A DNA stretch of 64,000 nucleotides from JADJPO01 sp046330955 (GCA_046330955.1 JAXLRT010000016.1:1-64000), one strand, 5' to 3'; shown: positions 43,457 to 52,343, counted from the stretch's first letter. Program-made: numbers and translations. Notes: generated from the letters alone by a model not told the origin.

Positions 43457-44545
43457 GTGACCCCCGTCCCGGCCCTGGGTGGCGTACCCACGGACTCCGA
43501 CGCCCGCCTGGTGCGCTACGAGTCACTGCTGGCCATGATCGAGTCGTTGATCGCCGCCGAGACCGTGCAAGCCTGCGCCGCCTCCGCCGCGATCCACCTG
43601 AAGTACCTGGCCACCGTCAGCGCCTGGCGGGTGCTGCTGCAGCGCGATCACGGCTTCCTGTGCGTCGATGCGCACCGCGGGGAGTCGACCGTCACCGAAC
43701 TGATCGACCTGCCCGCCTGGGATCAGTCGCTGTGGGACCTGAACCGCCCCCAGGCCCTCACCCGGGACGACCTCGCCGCATCGGCAACCGATGGGCAGGC
43801 GGTACCACCGCACCTGGCCGGGCCGATGGTGGGCGAGCTGCGGGCGCTGCCGTTCCGCCGGGCGGGCCAGGCACCGAGCCTGCTGCTGGCGGCCACCCGG
43901 GCGCCGGCATTCGCGGCGCTGGACCAGAAGTTCCTGCACATGGCCGGCGGGCTGCTGTGCGACCAGCTCAGCGCGGTCATCCTGCGCAACCAGGCGATGC
44001 GAGCGCTGCAGGATCTGGCCTGGCGTGACGGCCTGACCGGGCTGGTGAACCGCCGCGCCCTCGACGAGTTGCTGGCCAAGGAGTTCGTCGCAGCCACGCG
44101 GCACCGCCGTCCGCTGTCGCTGCTGCTCATCGACATCGACCACTTCAAGTCCGTCAACGACACCCACGGGCACCAGGCCGGCGACGGCGTGTTGCGCGAG
44201 GTGGCCCGGCGGGTCGGGGCGCTGGTGCGTGAGGGCGACGTCGCCGGCCGCTACGGCGGCGAGGAGTTCCTCGTCGTGCTGCACTCGTGCTCGGCCGACG
44301 GCGCCCGCGAGGTCGGCGAACGGATCCGCGCCGGGGTCGCGGCCAGGCCGATCCCGGTCGATGCCGGGGGCCCGGACGTCGAGTTGCAGGTCACCATCAG
44401 CCTGGGCGGCGCCGAGGTCGACCACGACTCGCCGATGACCCCCGAACAGCTGCTCGCCCAGGCCGATGCCGCCCTGTACGCCGCCAAGGCGGCGGGCCGT
44501 AACCGTTTGTGCATCCATCCCGAAACCCACGACCCGAGGACGTGA
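43457..44545 (+). CDS. GAF-GGDEF diguanylate cyclase
   Basis: This 362-residue soluble protein has a GAF-like sensor (residues about 20-180) and a complete GGDEF domain starting DGLTGLVNRRAL. The active site is GGEEF at 267-271, and the inhibitory I-site RxxD (REGD 258-261) sits the correct five residues before it. Metal ligands IDIDHFKSVND are also present. It should make c-di-GMP with product inhibition and can oppose the EAL protein at 22316. Start GTG at 43457. The next gene starts inside its stop (GTGA). Confidence 0.93.
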   Translation: MTPVPALGGVPTDSDARLVRYESLLAMIESLIAAETVQACAASAAIHLKYLATVSAWRVLLQRDHGFLCVDAHRGESTVTELIDLPAWDQSLWDLNRPQALTRDDLAASATDGQAVPPHLAGPMVGELRALPFRRAGQAPSLLLAATRAPAFAALDQKFLHMAGGLLCDQLSAVILRNQAMRALQDLAWRDGLTGLVNRRALDELLAKEFVAATRHRRPLSLLLIDIDHFKSVNDTHGHQAGDGVLREVARRVGALVREGDVAGRYGGEEFLVVLHSCSADGAREVGERIRAGVAARPIPVDAGGPDVELQVTISLGGAEVDHDSPMTPEQLLAQADAALYAAKAAGRNRLCIHPETHDPRT

Positions 44546-45129
44546 TCACCGTGAACCGCTACCGCCTGGTCGACTACGACGCCGCTCCGGCCGACGTCCG
44601 CGACCTCTACGACGACTACCTGCGCTCGACCGGCTCGACCAGCGTGCCGATCTGGGTCCGCAGCCTCGGCGCCAGCCCCGACCTGCTGCGCGCCTACTGG
44701 GAACGCACCAAGGGGTCGTTGCTGCGGGGCAGCCTGCCGTTGCTGCTCAAGGAGATGGTCATCTTCGTGGTCTCGGTCGAGAACGGCTCGCGGTACTGCA
44801 GCGCCGCGCACGCCCACGCGGTGCTCAGCCTGGACAAGACCCTGACCTTCGAGAACCTCTCGACCCTGACCGGGTTCGGCGACACCTCCCTCGACCTGCC
44901 GCAGTCGTTCCGCGCCGCCCTGGACTTCGCGATCCTGGCCACCCGGGACGCCAACGCGGTGCCCGACGCGGCGTTCGAGGCGCTGGAGGACGCCGACTTC
45001 TCGCGGGCGGAGATCCACGAGCTGCAGGCCGTGATCGACCTGGCCAAGATGTTCAACAGCTACACCAGCTCGCTGCGCCTGCCGATCGACGCCGACTACC
45101 GACCCGTCCTGGAGCCCCTGGCGAGCTGA
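44542..45129 (+). CDS. Carboxymuconolactone decarboxylase/AhpD-like protein
   Basis: This 195-residue all-helical protein fits the CMD/AhpD fold (LKEMVIFVVSVENGSRYCSA, AHAHAVLSL). The peroxidase motif is reduced: E...YCSAAHAH has one Cys where AhpD has CxxC, so thiol peroxidase activity by two cysteines is unlikely. GTG at 44542 overlaps the diguanylate cyclase stop by 4 nt; GTG at 44551 is an alternative. Translation coupling with a c-di-GMP enzyme suggests a shared stress response, but this is not certain. Confidence 0.8.
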   Translation: MITVNRYRLVDYDAAPADVRDLYDDYLRSTGSTSVPIWVRSLGASPDLLRAYWERTKGSLLRGSLPLLLKEMVIFVVSVENGSRYCSAAHAHAVLSLDKTLTFENLSTLTGFGDTSLDLPQSFRAALDFAILATRDANAVPDAAFEALEDADFSRAEIHELQAVIDLAKMFNSYTSSLRLPIDADYRPVLEPLAS

Positions 45130-45141
45130 CCCCCGACCTGC

Positions 45142-45186
45142 CGTGATCGGGCAATCCGTGCCCACTGCGCGGGTTGCCCGATCACG
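45142..45186. terminator. Bidirectional hairpin between convergent genes
   Basis: CGTGATCGGGCAA (45142-45154) and TTGCCCGATCACG (45174-45186) are perfect complements, and the next six bases extend the stem with G-U pairs. It lies between the CMD-like gene and the convergent FAD oxidoreductase gene. Confidence 0.85.
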
Positions 45187-45201
45187 CTGCGTCCGACGAG
45201 G

Positions 45202-46275
45202 TCAGCCGAGCTGGTCGACGATCGCGGCGAACACCCTGGGCAGCCGAGCGGCGGTCGGCACCAGGGCGGCGCGCAGCCGGGGGCGGGCGGTGGCCGCGAC
45301 CAGGCCCCCGGTGAGCCACCGGTAGCGCCGCGTGGTGCGTTGCCAGGCCGCCTCGTAGTCCTGCGGCCGGTCGGCGAGCAGGCAGGCGACCAGCTCGCGC
45401 GCACAGCTCAGGCCCATCGCGAGGCCCTCGCCGGTCAGCGCATCGACGTACCCGGCGGCGTCCCCGACCAGCAGGGTGCGCCCACTGACTCGGCGGATCA
45501 CGTTCTGGCGCAACGGACCTGCCCCGCGGACGGCGCTCGCGGGCGCCGCGTCGTCCAGCCGGTCGCGCAGCGCCGGGAACTCGGCGAGCCAGGATTCGTG
45601 GCTGCCCCCACCCGGACAGAGCACCGCGACCCCCACCAGGTCGTCGGCCACCGGGGTGACGTAGGCCTCGGCGTGCGGCGACCAGTACACCTCGACCAGG
45701 TCGCTCCACGGCGCCAGCCGGTAGTGCCGCCGCAGTCCGTAGCGCCGGCGCTCGCGTGGCACCTCGCAACCGTTGAGCCGCAACGCGTCCCGGGTCGGGC
45801 TGTGCAGCCCGTCGGCGCCGATGAACCACCGTGCCCGGTGCCGGCCCACCTGGACGACGTCACCCCCATCGGCATCGGGCCGCGGCGGTGGGGCGAGCTC
45901 GGCGACCAGGTCCACCCCCACCGCGACCGCGCGGGCGGTCAGCGCCGAGGAGAGCTCCAGTCGCCGCACGCCCAGGCCGCGCAGCGGCTCCGTCGTCCCC
46001 CGCGGTGCTCGGAACCGCGCCTCGGCCCGGCGGGTGCCGGCGGCGTCCAGGTAGCGGATCCCGGCGAACTCGCGGCCCCGAGGGTGCACGCCGAGCCGGG
46101 CGAGCGCCGTCCGGGCCGTCGGCATCAGGCCCTCTCCGCAGGCCTTGTCGATCGGGGCCGGTCGCGGCTCGAGCACCCGCACGCTCAGGCCGGCCAGCGC
46201 GGCCTCGACGGCGGTGGCGAGGCCGATCGGGCCGCCCCCCGCGATCAGCACGTCGACCGGCGCCACGCGGGTCAC
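45202..46275 (-). CDS. FAD-dependent oxidoreductase of a phenolic-lipid cluster (SrsC-like)
   Basis: This 357-residue protein of the geranylgeranyl reductase/aromatic hydroxylase type starts with the FAD Rossmann motif VLIAGGGPIGLATAVEAALAG, then DKACGEGL, GADGLHSPTR (DG motif) and LLVGDAAGYVDALTGEGLAM (GD motif). In Streptomyces griseus the flavoprotein SrsC hydroxylates alkylresorcinols, and the gene order srsA-srsB-srsC is the same as here. Start GTG at 46275 overlaps the methyltransferase stop by 4 nt. Confidence 0.88.
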   Translation of the reverse strand: MTRVAPVDVLIAGGGPIGLATAVEAALAGLSVRVLEPRPAPIDKACGEGLMPTARTALARLGVHPRGREFAGIRYLDAAGTRRAEARFRAPRGTTEPLRGLGVRRLELSSALTARAVAVGVDLVAELAPPPRPDADGGDVVQVGRHRARWFIGADGLHSPTRDALRLNGCEVPRERRRYGLRRHYRLAPWSDLVEVYWSPHAEAYVTPVADDLVGVAVLCPGGGSHESWLAEFPALRDRLDDAAPASAVRGAGPLRQNVIRRVSGRTLLVGDAAGYVDALTGEGLAMGLSCARELVACLLADRPQDYEAAWQRTTRRYRWLTGGLVAATARPRLRAALVPTAARLPRVFAAIVDQLG

Positions 46276-46781
46276 CCCGTCAACGCGGCGTTCTCCACCC
46301 GCAGTCGCACCCGCAGCAGCGCGGCGTTGGCGGCGGTGAACACCACGGCGGTGATCCAGGCCGAGTGCACCAGCGGCAGGGCGATGCCCTCGAGCACCAC
46401 CGCGGCGTAGTTGGGGTGACGCAGCCAGCGATACGGCCCGTCGGTGACCACCGGCTGGCCGGGCACCCGGATCACCCGGGTGTTCCACTGCGGCCCGAGG
46501 GTGCGGATGCACCACCAGCGCAGCACGTGAGCGCAGACCAGCAGCACGAACATCGGCCAGCCGAGCGCGAGGACGAACGGGCGGTGCAGCGCCGTCACCT
46601 CGACGATGCACCCGACGAGGAAGGCGGCGTGCAGCAGCACCATGACCGGGTAGTGCTCGGCGCCGGTCTCGACCCCACCGTGACGGCGCGCCCAGATCAG
46701 GTTCCGCTTGGCGACCCCGAGCTCGAGCGCCCGGATCAACGCGACCACCGCCACCAGGCCGACGTAGGCCACCTCGGTCAT
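46272..46781 (-). CDS. Isoprenylcysteine carboxyl methyltransferase-family protein (SrsB-like)
   Basis: This 169-residue membrane protein with about five hydrophobic segments has the ICMT/PEMT-like SAM site RTLGPQWNTRVIRVPGQ and GPYRWLRHPNYAAVVLEG. In the srs system the homologue O-methylates alkylresorcinols. It starts 6 nt after the type III PKS gene and overlaps the flavoprotein gene by 4 nt. Confidence 0.9.
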   Translation of the reverse strand: MTEVAYVGLVAVVALIRALELGVAKRNLIWARRHGGVETGAEHYPVMVLLHAAFLVGCIVEVTALHRPFVLALGWPMFVLLVCAHVLRWWCIRTLGPQWNTRVIRVPGQPVVTDGPYRWLRHPNYAAVVLEGIALPLVHSAWITAVVFTAANAALLRVRLRVENAALTG

Positions 46782-46787
46782 GCTCGG

Positions 46788-47861
46788 TCATCCCTCCAGC
46801 AGGACGAGTTCGGAACAGAATCCCGGCCCGAGCGCCACCATCAGCCCTGGCGTACCCGGTGTGAACCGGCCGAGGGCCACGGTATCGGCCAGCACGTTGA
46901 GCACGGAGGCCGATGACAGATTGCCCACCGCAGCCAGGCTCGCCGTGGTCAGGTCGAGGGCGTCGTCCTTGAGGTCGAGGCTGTCGATGATCGCCTCGAT
47001 CACCTTGGGGCCACCGGGATGGCAGACCCAGGGATCGACATCGGTGAGCTCGAGATCCCACCGGCGCAGGAAGCGCTCGACGTCCTGGCGCAGGTAGCGG
47101 CGCACCATGTCGGGCACCGTGGGAGCCAGCACGATCCGGAACCCCGACCCCCCGATGTCCCAGCCCATGACCCGCTCGGAGTCCGGGTACAGCCGGCTCA
47201 CCGTCCCCCGCACCCGGGGTCCGGGCAGCCCGAGCCGCCGGGCGCGGTCGGCACCCACCAGGACGACGGCCGCGGCGCCGTCCCCGAACAGGCCGCTGGC
47301 CACCAGGTTCGCCGGCGACACGTCGTCCCGCTGGATGGTCAGCGAGCAGAGCTCGACCGCCAGCAGCACGGCGACGTCGTCCGGGTGGCCGAGCAGGTGG
47401 TCATGCACCCGGGCCACGCCGGCCACCCCGGCCACGCATCCCAGGCCGAACAGCGGCAGCCGCTTGACGTCGTCCCGCAGGCCCAGCCGCCCGACCAGCC
47501 GGGCGTCCAGGGTGGGCACGGCCAGCCCGGTGACGGTGGTCGAGACGATCAGATCGACGTCGCGTGGGCCCAGCCCGGCGGCCGCCAACGCCTCGGTGAT
47601 CACCTGCTCGCCGAGGTCGACGCCGGCCGCGATGAAGGCGTCGTTGGCCTCACCGAACCCGCTCAGCGTCGCGTACCGCTCCAACGGCAACACGAGGTGG
47701 CGGGTCCGGACGCCGCACGCGGCGTGCAGGGCCCGCAGCGCCCGCTCGTCGGCCGGGCCGCCGCTCGAACCGAGCACCCCACCGGCCAGAGCGTCCGTGA
47801 TCTCGGCCTGCGCATGGCGGTATCCGGGCAGTGCGCCACGAACCGCGGCAATGGTGGACAT
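46788..47861 (-). CDS. Type III polyketide synthase (alkylresorcinol/alkylpyrone type)
   Basis: This 357-residue chalcone synthase-fold enzyme has the catalytic triad Cys142 (LFGLGCVAGVAG), His281 (VCHPGGPKV) and Asn314 (VGNLSSASV). It would extend a fatty acyl starter with malonyl-CoA and cyclise it to a phenolic lipid. It heads the operon with ICMT and FAD enzymes, like srsABC. Such lipids can replace phospholipids or add beta-lactam tolerance. The start ATG at 47861 is divergent from the Nudix gene by 36 nt. Confidence 0.93.
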   Translation of the reverse strand: MSTIAAVRGALPGYRHAQAEITDALAGGVLGSSGGPADERALRALHAACGVRTRHLVLPLERYATLSGFGEANDAFIAAGVDLGEQVITEALAAAGLGPRDVDLIVSTTVTGLAVPTLDARLVGRLGLRDDVKRLPLFGLGCVAGVAGVARVHDHLLGHPDDVAVLLAVELCSLTIQRDDVSPANLVASGLFGDGAAAVVLVGADRARRLGLPGPRVRGTVSRLYPDSERVMGWDIGGSGFRIVLAPTVPDMVRRYLRQDVERFLRRWDLELTDVDPWVCHPGGPKVIEAIIDSLDLKDDALDLTTASLAAVGNLSSASVLNVLADTVALGRFTPGTPGLMVALGPGFCSELVLLEG

Positions 47862-47897
47862 GTCAGGACGCTATCGGCACCGACCTAAACTGGCCTG

Positions 47898-48413
47898 GTG
47901 AGCGAGATGTCGAGCCCGCTGGACCCGGCACCCGGCGTCCTGGCCGAGGAGCCCGTTTCCCGGGCGATCCCGGTCAGCGCCGGCGCGCTGATCTTCGACG
48001 GCGCCGGCCGGCTGCTGATCGTCGACCCGAGCTACAAGAAGGGCTGGACCATCCCCGGCGGCGTCATGGAGCCGACCGGCGAGACCCCCTGGCAGGCGTG
48101 CCAACGGGAGGTGTTCGAGGAGTGCGGGCTCACCGTGACCCGTGGTCGCCTCGCCGCCGTCGACACCCGACCGGCCAAGCCGAACCGGCCGTTGCAGCTG
48201 CGGCTGCTGTTCGACTGCGGCGTGCTGGACGACGCCACGCTGGCGGGCATCACGCTGTGCGAGGAGGAGATCCTGGGGCATCGGTTGGCCACCCCGGCCG
48301 AGGCGGCCCTCCTGTTGCGGCCCGCGGTGGCCCGTCGAGTCGCCTCGGCGCTGGCCAGCCCCACGTGCTGCTACCTCGAGAACGGCCTCCCGGTGGCGGC
48401 CGTCACCGGCTGA
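47898..48413 (+). CDS. Nudix hydrolase
   Basis: This 171-residue protein has a Nudix box GGVMEPTGETPWQACQREVF followed by EECGL. There is one extra residue (T) in the first loop compared with the standard spacing. It should hydrolyse a nucleoside diphosphate-linked compound; the substrate is not determined. It is divergent from the PKS gene. The end overlaps the convergent nucleotidyltransferase gene by 43 nt. Confidence 0.9.
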   Translation: MSEMSSPLDPAPGVLAEEPVSRAIPVSAGALIFDGAGRLLIVDPSYKKGWTIPGGVMEPTGETPWQACQREVFEECGLTVTRGRLAAVDTRPAKPNRPLQLRLLFDCGVLDDATLAGITLCEEEILGHRLATPAEAALLLRPAVARRVASALASPTCCYLENGLPVAAVTG

Positions 48414-49186
48414 CGCCGTCGCTGACCGGGCACCAGCGGCGGCAGCCCCGACGGTGAGGCCGGGGTGCCGAGCGTGGTCCCCGAGAACCGGGCCTGCGCG
48501 ACGTCCAGGTCACCGGGCCGGTCGATCTCGTAGCTGTCCACGTAGGCCGCGGGCAGCGGCAGATCACCGCTCAGCCGCTCGTAGACCGCCCCGGTGCCCG
48601 TCTCGCAGTAGCCGGGGGGCAGGAGGGCGATGTTGGCCCACTCGTAGGGCGTCGCCGACTGCCGGTCGAAACCGGTGATCTCGTTGTTGCTCTCGTTGTT
48701 GCTCTGGTTCTGGGTCTCGTTCTCGTTCCGGGTCACGGTGACGTAGACGGCGTCCTCGGTCTTGGCATCGGTGTACCCGATCAGCGGCGGGCACACGGCC
48801 GGCGAGGGGTGGTGCGCCATCGCCTGCGCCGCGGCGTCCAGGAAGGCGGCGAAACTGGCCGGCTCGAAGACGATGTCGGCGTCCATCACCAGCGCCGGCC
48901 ACCGCAGGTACCGCGCCCCGAGGGCGTAGCTGGTCAGCGTCGTGGTGCTGGCATAGGCGGGATTGCGCACGATGGTGACGTCCGGCCGCAACGCTCGCGC
49001 GTGGGCGATCACGTCGCGCTCGCGGAAGCCGACCACCACCCGCACATCGGGGACGTCGGCCAGCAGCTCGAGCTGACGGTCCAGCAGGGTGCGGCCCCGG
49101 AACTCGACCAGGCACTTGGGCATGCCACGGCCCAGCCGGGAACCGAATCCGGCCGCCGCTATGACAGCGTGTTCAACAGACGACAC
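48371..49186 (-). CDS. NTP transferase-family nucleotidyltransferase with N-rich insert
   Basis: This 271-residue protein has the sugar/phosphocholine nucleotidyltransferase fold: VIAAAGFGSRLGRGMPKCLVEF (nucleotide loop and Lys), VMDADIVFEP (metal Asp), and TGTGAVYERLSGDLPLPAAY. Inserted at about residues 155-175 is a low-complexity run rich in Asn, Glu, Gln and Ser (ENETQNQSNNESNNE), coded by a lower-GC microsatellite-like stretch. It is the last gene of an operon with a CDP-glycerol-type transferase, so it may make the CDP-activated alditol or choline donor. GTG at 49186 overlaps the HAD gene end by 28 nt. Confidence 0.85.
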   Translation of the reverse strand: MSSVEHAVIAAAGFGSRLGRGMPKCLVEFRGRTLLDRQLELLADVPDVRVVVGFRERDVIAHARALRPDVTIVRNPAYASTTTLTSYALGARYLRWPALVMDADIVFEPASFAAFLDAAAQAMAHHPSPAVCPPLIGYTDAKTEDAVYVTVTRNENETQNQSNNESNNEITGFDRQSATPYEWANIALLPPGYCETGTGAVYERLSGDLPLPAAYVDSYEIDRPGDLDVAQARFSGTTLGTPASPSGLPPLVPGQRRRQPVTAATGRPFSR

Positions 49187-49770
49187 AGGGACTCCTCGCG
49201 GTAGGTCGCGTAGTCGGCGACCTCGATCAGGTCATCGGCGGGGTCGTGCACCCCGCCATAGGCGATCCCGACGTCGGCCAGCTCGAACATCGGGATGTCG
49301 TTCACGCTGTCGCCCACCGCCACCACCCGGTCGTAGCGGCGGTTCAGCTCGGCCACCGCGGTCGACTTGCGCAACACCGTGTCGACCCCCAGCAGCTGGT
49401 CGCCCTCGGCGCGTCCCACCGAGGTGAAGGCCTTGCAGCCCAGGCGATCCAGGATCGGGCGGACCCAGACGTCGAGGTTGCCGGTGACCACGTAGCAGTC
49501 CACGGCGTGAGCGCGGATGAAGTCGGCGAGCGCCTCGGTCAGCGCCACCTCGGCGACGATGTCGCGCACCCGCGAGATCGGGACGGCGCGCAGGATCGCG
49601 CAGCGCAGCCGGAACGAATCCTCGAAATCGATGGTGCCGTCGAGGGTCAGCCGCGTCAGGGTGGCCATCTCGTGCGAGAGCGAGAGCTCCTCGGCGATGA
49701 CGGGCAGCAACTCCTCGCAGGTCAGCGTGCCGTCGAGGTCGAACGCGAACGCGGTGGCGGATGGGCTCAT
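49159..49770 (-). CDS. HAD-family phosphatase (SerB-like, IB type)
   Basis: This 203-residue HAD hydrolase has FDLDGTLT (nucleophile Asp), VVTGNLDVW (motif II Thr), a Lys in LRKSTAV and VVAVGDSVNDIPMFE (motif IV). It removes phosphate from a small molecule; in this operon probably a precursor of the polymer donor. ATG at 49770 is preferred over codons upstream that overlap the methyltransferase end. Gene order is transferase, methyltransferase, HAD, nucleotidyltransferase. Confidence 0.88.
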   Translation of the reverse strand: MSPSATAFAFDLDGTLTCEELLPVIAEELSLSHEMATLTRLTLDGTIDFEDSFRLRCAILRAVPISRVRDIVAEVALTEALADFIRAHAVDCYVVTGNLDVWVRPILDRLGCKAFTSVGRAEGDQLLGVDTVLRKSTAVAELNRRYDRVVAVGDSVNDIPMFELADVGIAYGGVHDPADDLIEVADYATYREESLCRLLNTLS

Positions 49771-49801
49771 GAGTTCGCCCCGTTGGTCCCGTGCACCCCG
49801 T

Positions 49802-50551
49802 TCACCGGCCACGCTCGAGCAGGTAGTAGCGCTGCTTGGTGTCGGCCCGGTTGTTCAGGTCGGCGGGGTAGAGATCGGCCGCCGTCCGCAGCGTGAACCC
49901 GGTCGCCAGCAGGGTGCGGCCGAAGGCCGAGAGCAGTTCAGGCTCACTGCGATAGACGGCGCTGTAGCTCTGGTCGAGATCGCTGGACCAGTGCTGGTCG
50001 AGGGTGAGCCGGTCACCCGTGGCCACCGGTTCGCGCAGGTAGATCAGGCAACGCGACGCCGCCGAGGCCGCCACCGCGGTCAACGCTCGCAGCAGGTCGG
50101 TGTCGTTGAGGTAGATCAGAACGCCGGCGACGATCACCCGGCTGAAACCTCCCGGCTGGTCGAGGGTCTCGACGTTCAGGGACTGGATCGGGCAGGTGAT
50201 GAAGCGCGCGTTGGGATGGGTGATCCGAGTGCGCGCGACGTGCAGCAGCTCGTCACTGAAGTCGGTGCCGCAGTAGTGCGCCCCGGCGTCCAGCACCGGT
50301 TGCGCCCAGCGGCCGATGCCGCACCCGACGTCGAGCAGCGAATCCTGCTCGCTCAGAGCGAGTTCCGGCACGATGAGCTGCTTTTCGTGCTGGTCTCGGG
50401 CTCGGGCCAGCTCGGGGTTGCCGTCCTGGTAGAGCACGCTGGTGAGCGGCTCGGCCGAGGTCGCCCGCCGCGCCCGGCCGGCGAAGAAGGCCGCCACGGC
50501 GCTCGGATCGATGCTGACGTTCTGCCCGTAGACCCTGCTCTGACCGGTCAT
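49802..50551 (-). CDS. Class I SAM-dependent methyltransferase
   Basis: This 249-residue protein has LLDVGCGIGRWAQPVLDAG (SAM motif I), CGTDFSDEL (motif II), and VIVAGVLIYLND. The substrate may be an N-methylated headgroup or polymer unit. ATG at 50551 overlaps the stop of the glycerophosphotransferase gene by 4 nt (ATGA), so it is coupled with it. Length and C-terminal RYYLLERGR suggest an enzyme with no extra domain. Confidence 0.87.
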   Translation of the reverse strand: MTGQSRVYGQNVSIDPSAVAAFFAGRARRATSAEPLTSVLYQDGNPELARARDQHEKQLIVPELALSEQDSLLDVGCGIGRWAQPVLDAGAHYCGTDFSDELLHVARTRITHPNARFITCPIQSLNVETLDQPGGFSRVIVAGVLIYLNDTDLLRALTAVAASAASRCLIYLREPVATGDRLTLDQHWSSDLDQSYSAVYRSEPELLSAFGRTLLATGFTLRTAADLYPADLNNRADTKQRYYLLERGR

Positions 50552-52251
50552 CGTGTCCCCGCTCCGGCCGGCACGGCGTCCGGCGCTCGGTCGTGTCGCG
50601 ATCCCAGCTCGGCCCGCAGGCCGTCGACGAGTTCCGCCGCGATCCGGGTGCCGCTCTGGCCGTCGAGACACTCGAAGTGCCGCGACAGCACCAGGTCTCG
50701 GCGTTCGCGTCCGGGATCGTGCCCGGCGGCCAGGGCGTCGAGGAAGGCCTGCAGGCCCGCCCAGGACGTCGCCACGTCCAGGCTGAACAGGTACTCGGCG
50801 TCCTCATTGGCACCCGGGCCGTCGAGCCGGTGCAGGTAGCAGATCGGACGCCGCGTCGGCAGCCACTCGGTGATCAGCGAGCTGATGTCGCTGATCATGG
50901 CGTCGGCCACGGTGAACGCCGGCAGGTAGTCGGTCTCGGTGTCCAGCAGGATGTTCGGGTGGGTGTCCGCCGCCCGGTGCAGCGCCGCCAGCAGCGCCTG
51001 CCCGGCCTCGCCCATCAGCGGCAGGTCGCGCAGCAGCCGGAAGTGCGGCCGGATCAGCAGCACGACCTCGGGATGCGTTGCCGCCCAATCGGTCAGCGGC
51101 CCCAGGTAGCGGTCGAGGGTCGACCAGCCGTCGGGGCCGAGGGTGAAGTGGGGGTTCCACAGGATCACCGGACGATCACCGGCCAGGGTCCGTACCGGGT
51201 GCCCGGCCCCAGGGCGGGCGCCGACCGATGCCGTGTCCGAACCGGAGCCGGCCAGGGCGAGCATGCGATCGAGCTTGGGCATGCCGACGACCCGCACGTG
51301 ATCGGCGCCGACCGAGCAGTGGGTGCGCCACAGGCCGAGCTGGGTCTGCGAACGAGCGAAGGCCCGCCAGGCCAGGCGGTGCAACGGCAGGTCGTAGGCC
51401 ATCGCCATCATCTTGGCGCCGCCGCCGACGTTGTTGCCGTAGGGCAGGTAGGCCAGCCGGACGCCGCGCTCGGCCAGGTGCAACGCCTGCGTTCCCTCGG
51501 GGCGCAGGCCGTCCCAGGGGCTGTCGGTGAGCACCAACGCGAGCGGCGACGTCTCGTCGTCCACCTGACCGGTGAACCACGCCAGGTCGCGGGGCTCGAA
51601 GCCCTGCCCCCGCAAGAAGTCCGCGGTGCTGATCGCGCGCAGGTCGTGCTCGCTGTCCAGCGCGACGATCTCGAAGCCGATCTCGCCGGCCGCGGCGCGC
51701 TCGGCAAGGCGACCGCAGACCTCGGCGAGGGAAGGCCAGGTGCTCTGCACCTGTACCAGGGCGACGACCAGCGGCGGAACGTCGGCCCGGCGGGCGGCGT
51801 CCCGCTTGGCGATCATGTGGGTCACGGTGGCGCGCAACGCGGCACCGGCAGCCGCGCGCTCGGCGTCCGGGCCGGTGGCGGCTGCGGCGGCCTGAGGTGC
51901 GTTGCCCCACAGCCGTTCGGCGGCCAGCGACATCAGGGCGATCGCCCGCGCGGCCCGGCGCGGGTCGTCGGTGGCCTCGACCGTCAGCAGGTGCTCAGCG
52001 GCGCGCAGCTCGGCCTCGCCGAGCAGCACGATGTCGGGCAACGCGCCGTCCCCGGGGGCCAGGTCGCGACACAGCGCCAGGACGGCGTCCGCGTGCTGCG
52101 CGGTGGGTGCGTCGACCCCGGCCAGGCAGAGGGCCACCTCGACGCCGCTGCCGAACAGGCCGAGCGCGCCGGCCAGCACGGTGCGACCGCGGGCCGGATC
52201 GGCCGCGGGCAGGCAGACGACCACGCGGGGGCGCAGCGAGGCTGAGGTCAT
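50548..52251 (-). CDS. CDP-glycerol:glycerophosphotransferase-family protein (TagF/TagB-like)
   Basis: This 567-residue protein has a divergent N-terminal half and a C-terminal GT-B-like glycerophosphotransferase domain with LWNPHFTL, LIRPHFRLL, the motif DYLPAFTVADAMISDISSLI (here DAMISDISSLITEW) and SLDVATSWAGLQAFL. It transfers polyol phosphates from CDP donors to a growing teichoic acid-like polymer on the inner membrane face. It heads an operon whose later genes can make and tailor the donor. ATG at 52251. Confidence 0.85.
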   Translation of the reverse strand: MTSASLRPRVVVCLPAADPARGRTVLAGALGLFGSGVEVALCLAGVDAPTAQHADAVLALCRDLAPGDGALPDIVLLGEAELRAAEHLLTVEATDDPRRAARAIALMSLAAERLWGNAPQAAAAATGPDAERAAAGAALRATVTHMIAKRDAARRADVPPLVVALVQVQSTWPSLAEVCGRLAERAAAGEIGFEIVALDSEHDLRAISTADFLRGQGFEPRDLAWFTGQVDDETSPLALVLTDSPWDGLRPEGTQALHLAERGVRLAYLPYGNNVGGGAKMMAMAYDLPLHRLAWRAFARSQTQLGLWRTHCSVGADHVRVVGMPKLDRMLALAGSGSDTASVGARPGAGHPVRTLAGDRPVILWNPHFTLGPDGWSTLDRYLGPLTDWAATHPEVVLLIRPHFRLLRDLPLMGEAGQALLAALHRAADTHPNILLDTETDYLPAFTVADAMISDISSLITEWLPTRRPICYLHRLDGPGANEDAEYLFSLDVATSWAGLQAFLDALAAGHDPGRERRDLVLSRHFECLDGQSGTRIAAELVDGLRAELGSRHDRAPDAVPAGAGTR

Positions 52252-52343
52252 GCGCCTCTATCGGCCGAGTGACACGGCTCCTTGAGCCATCCGGGTGACG
52301 CTCGCCCCATTGTCCGGGGGTATCTGCCCGTCATGCTGGGGGC

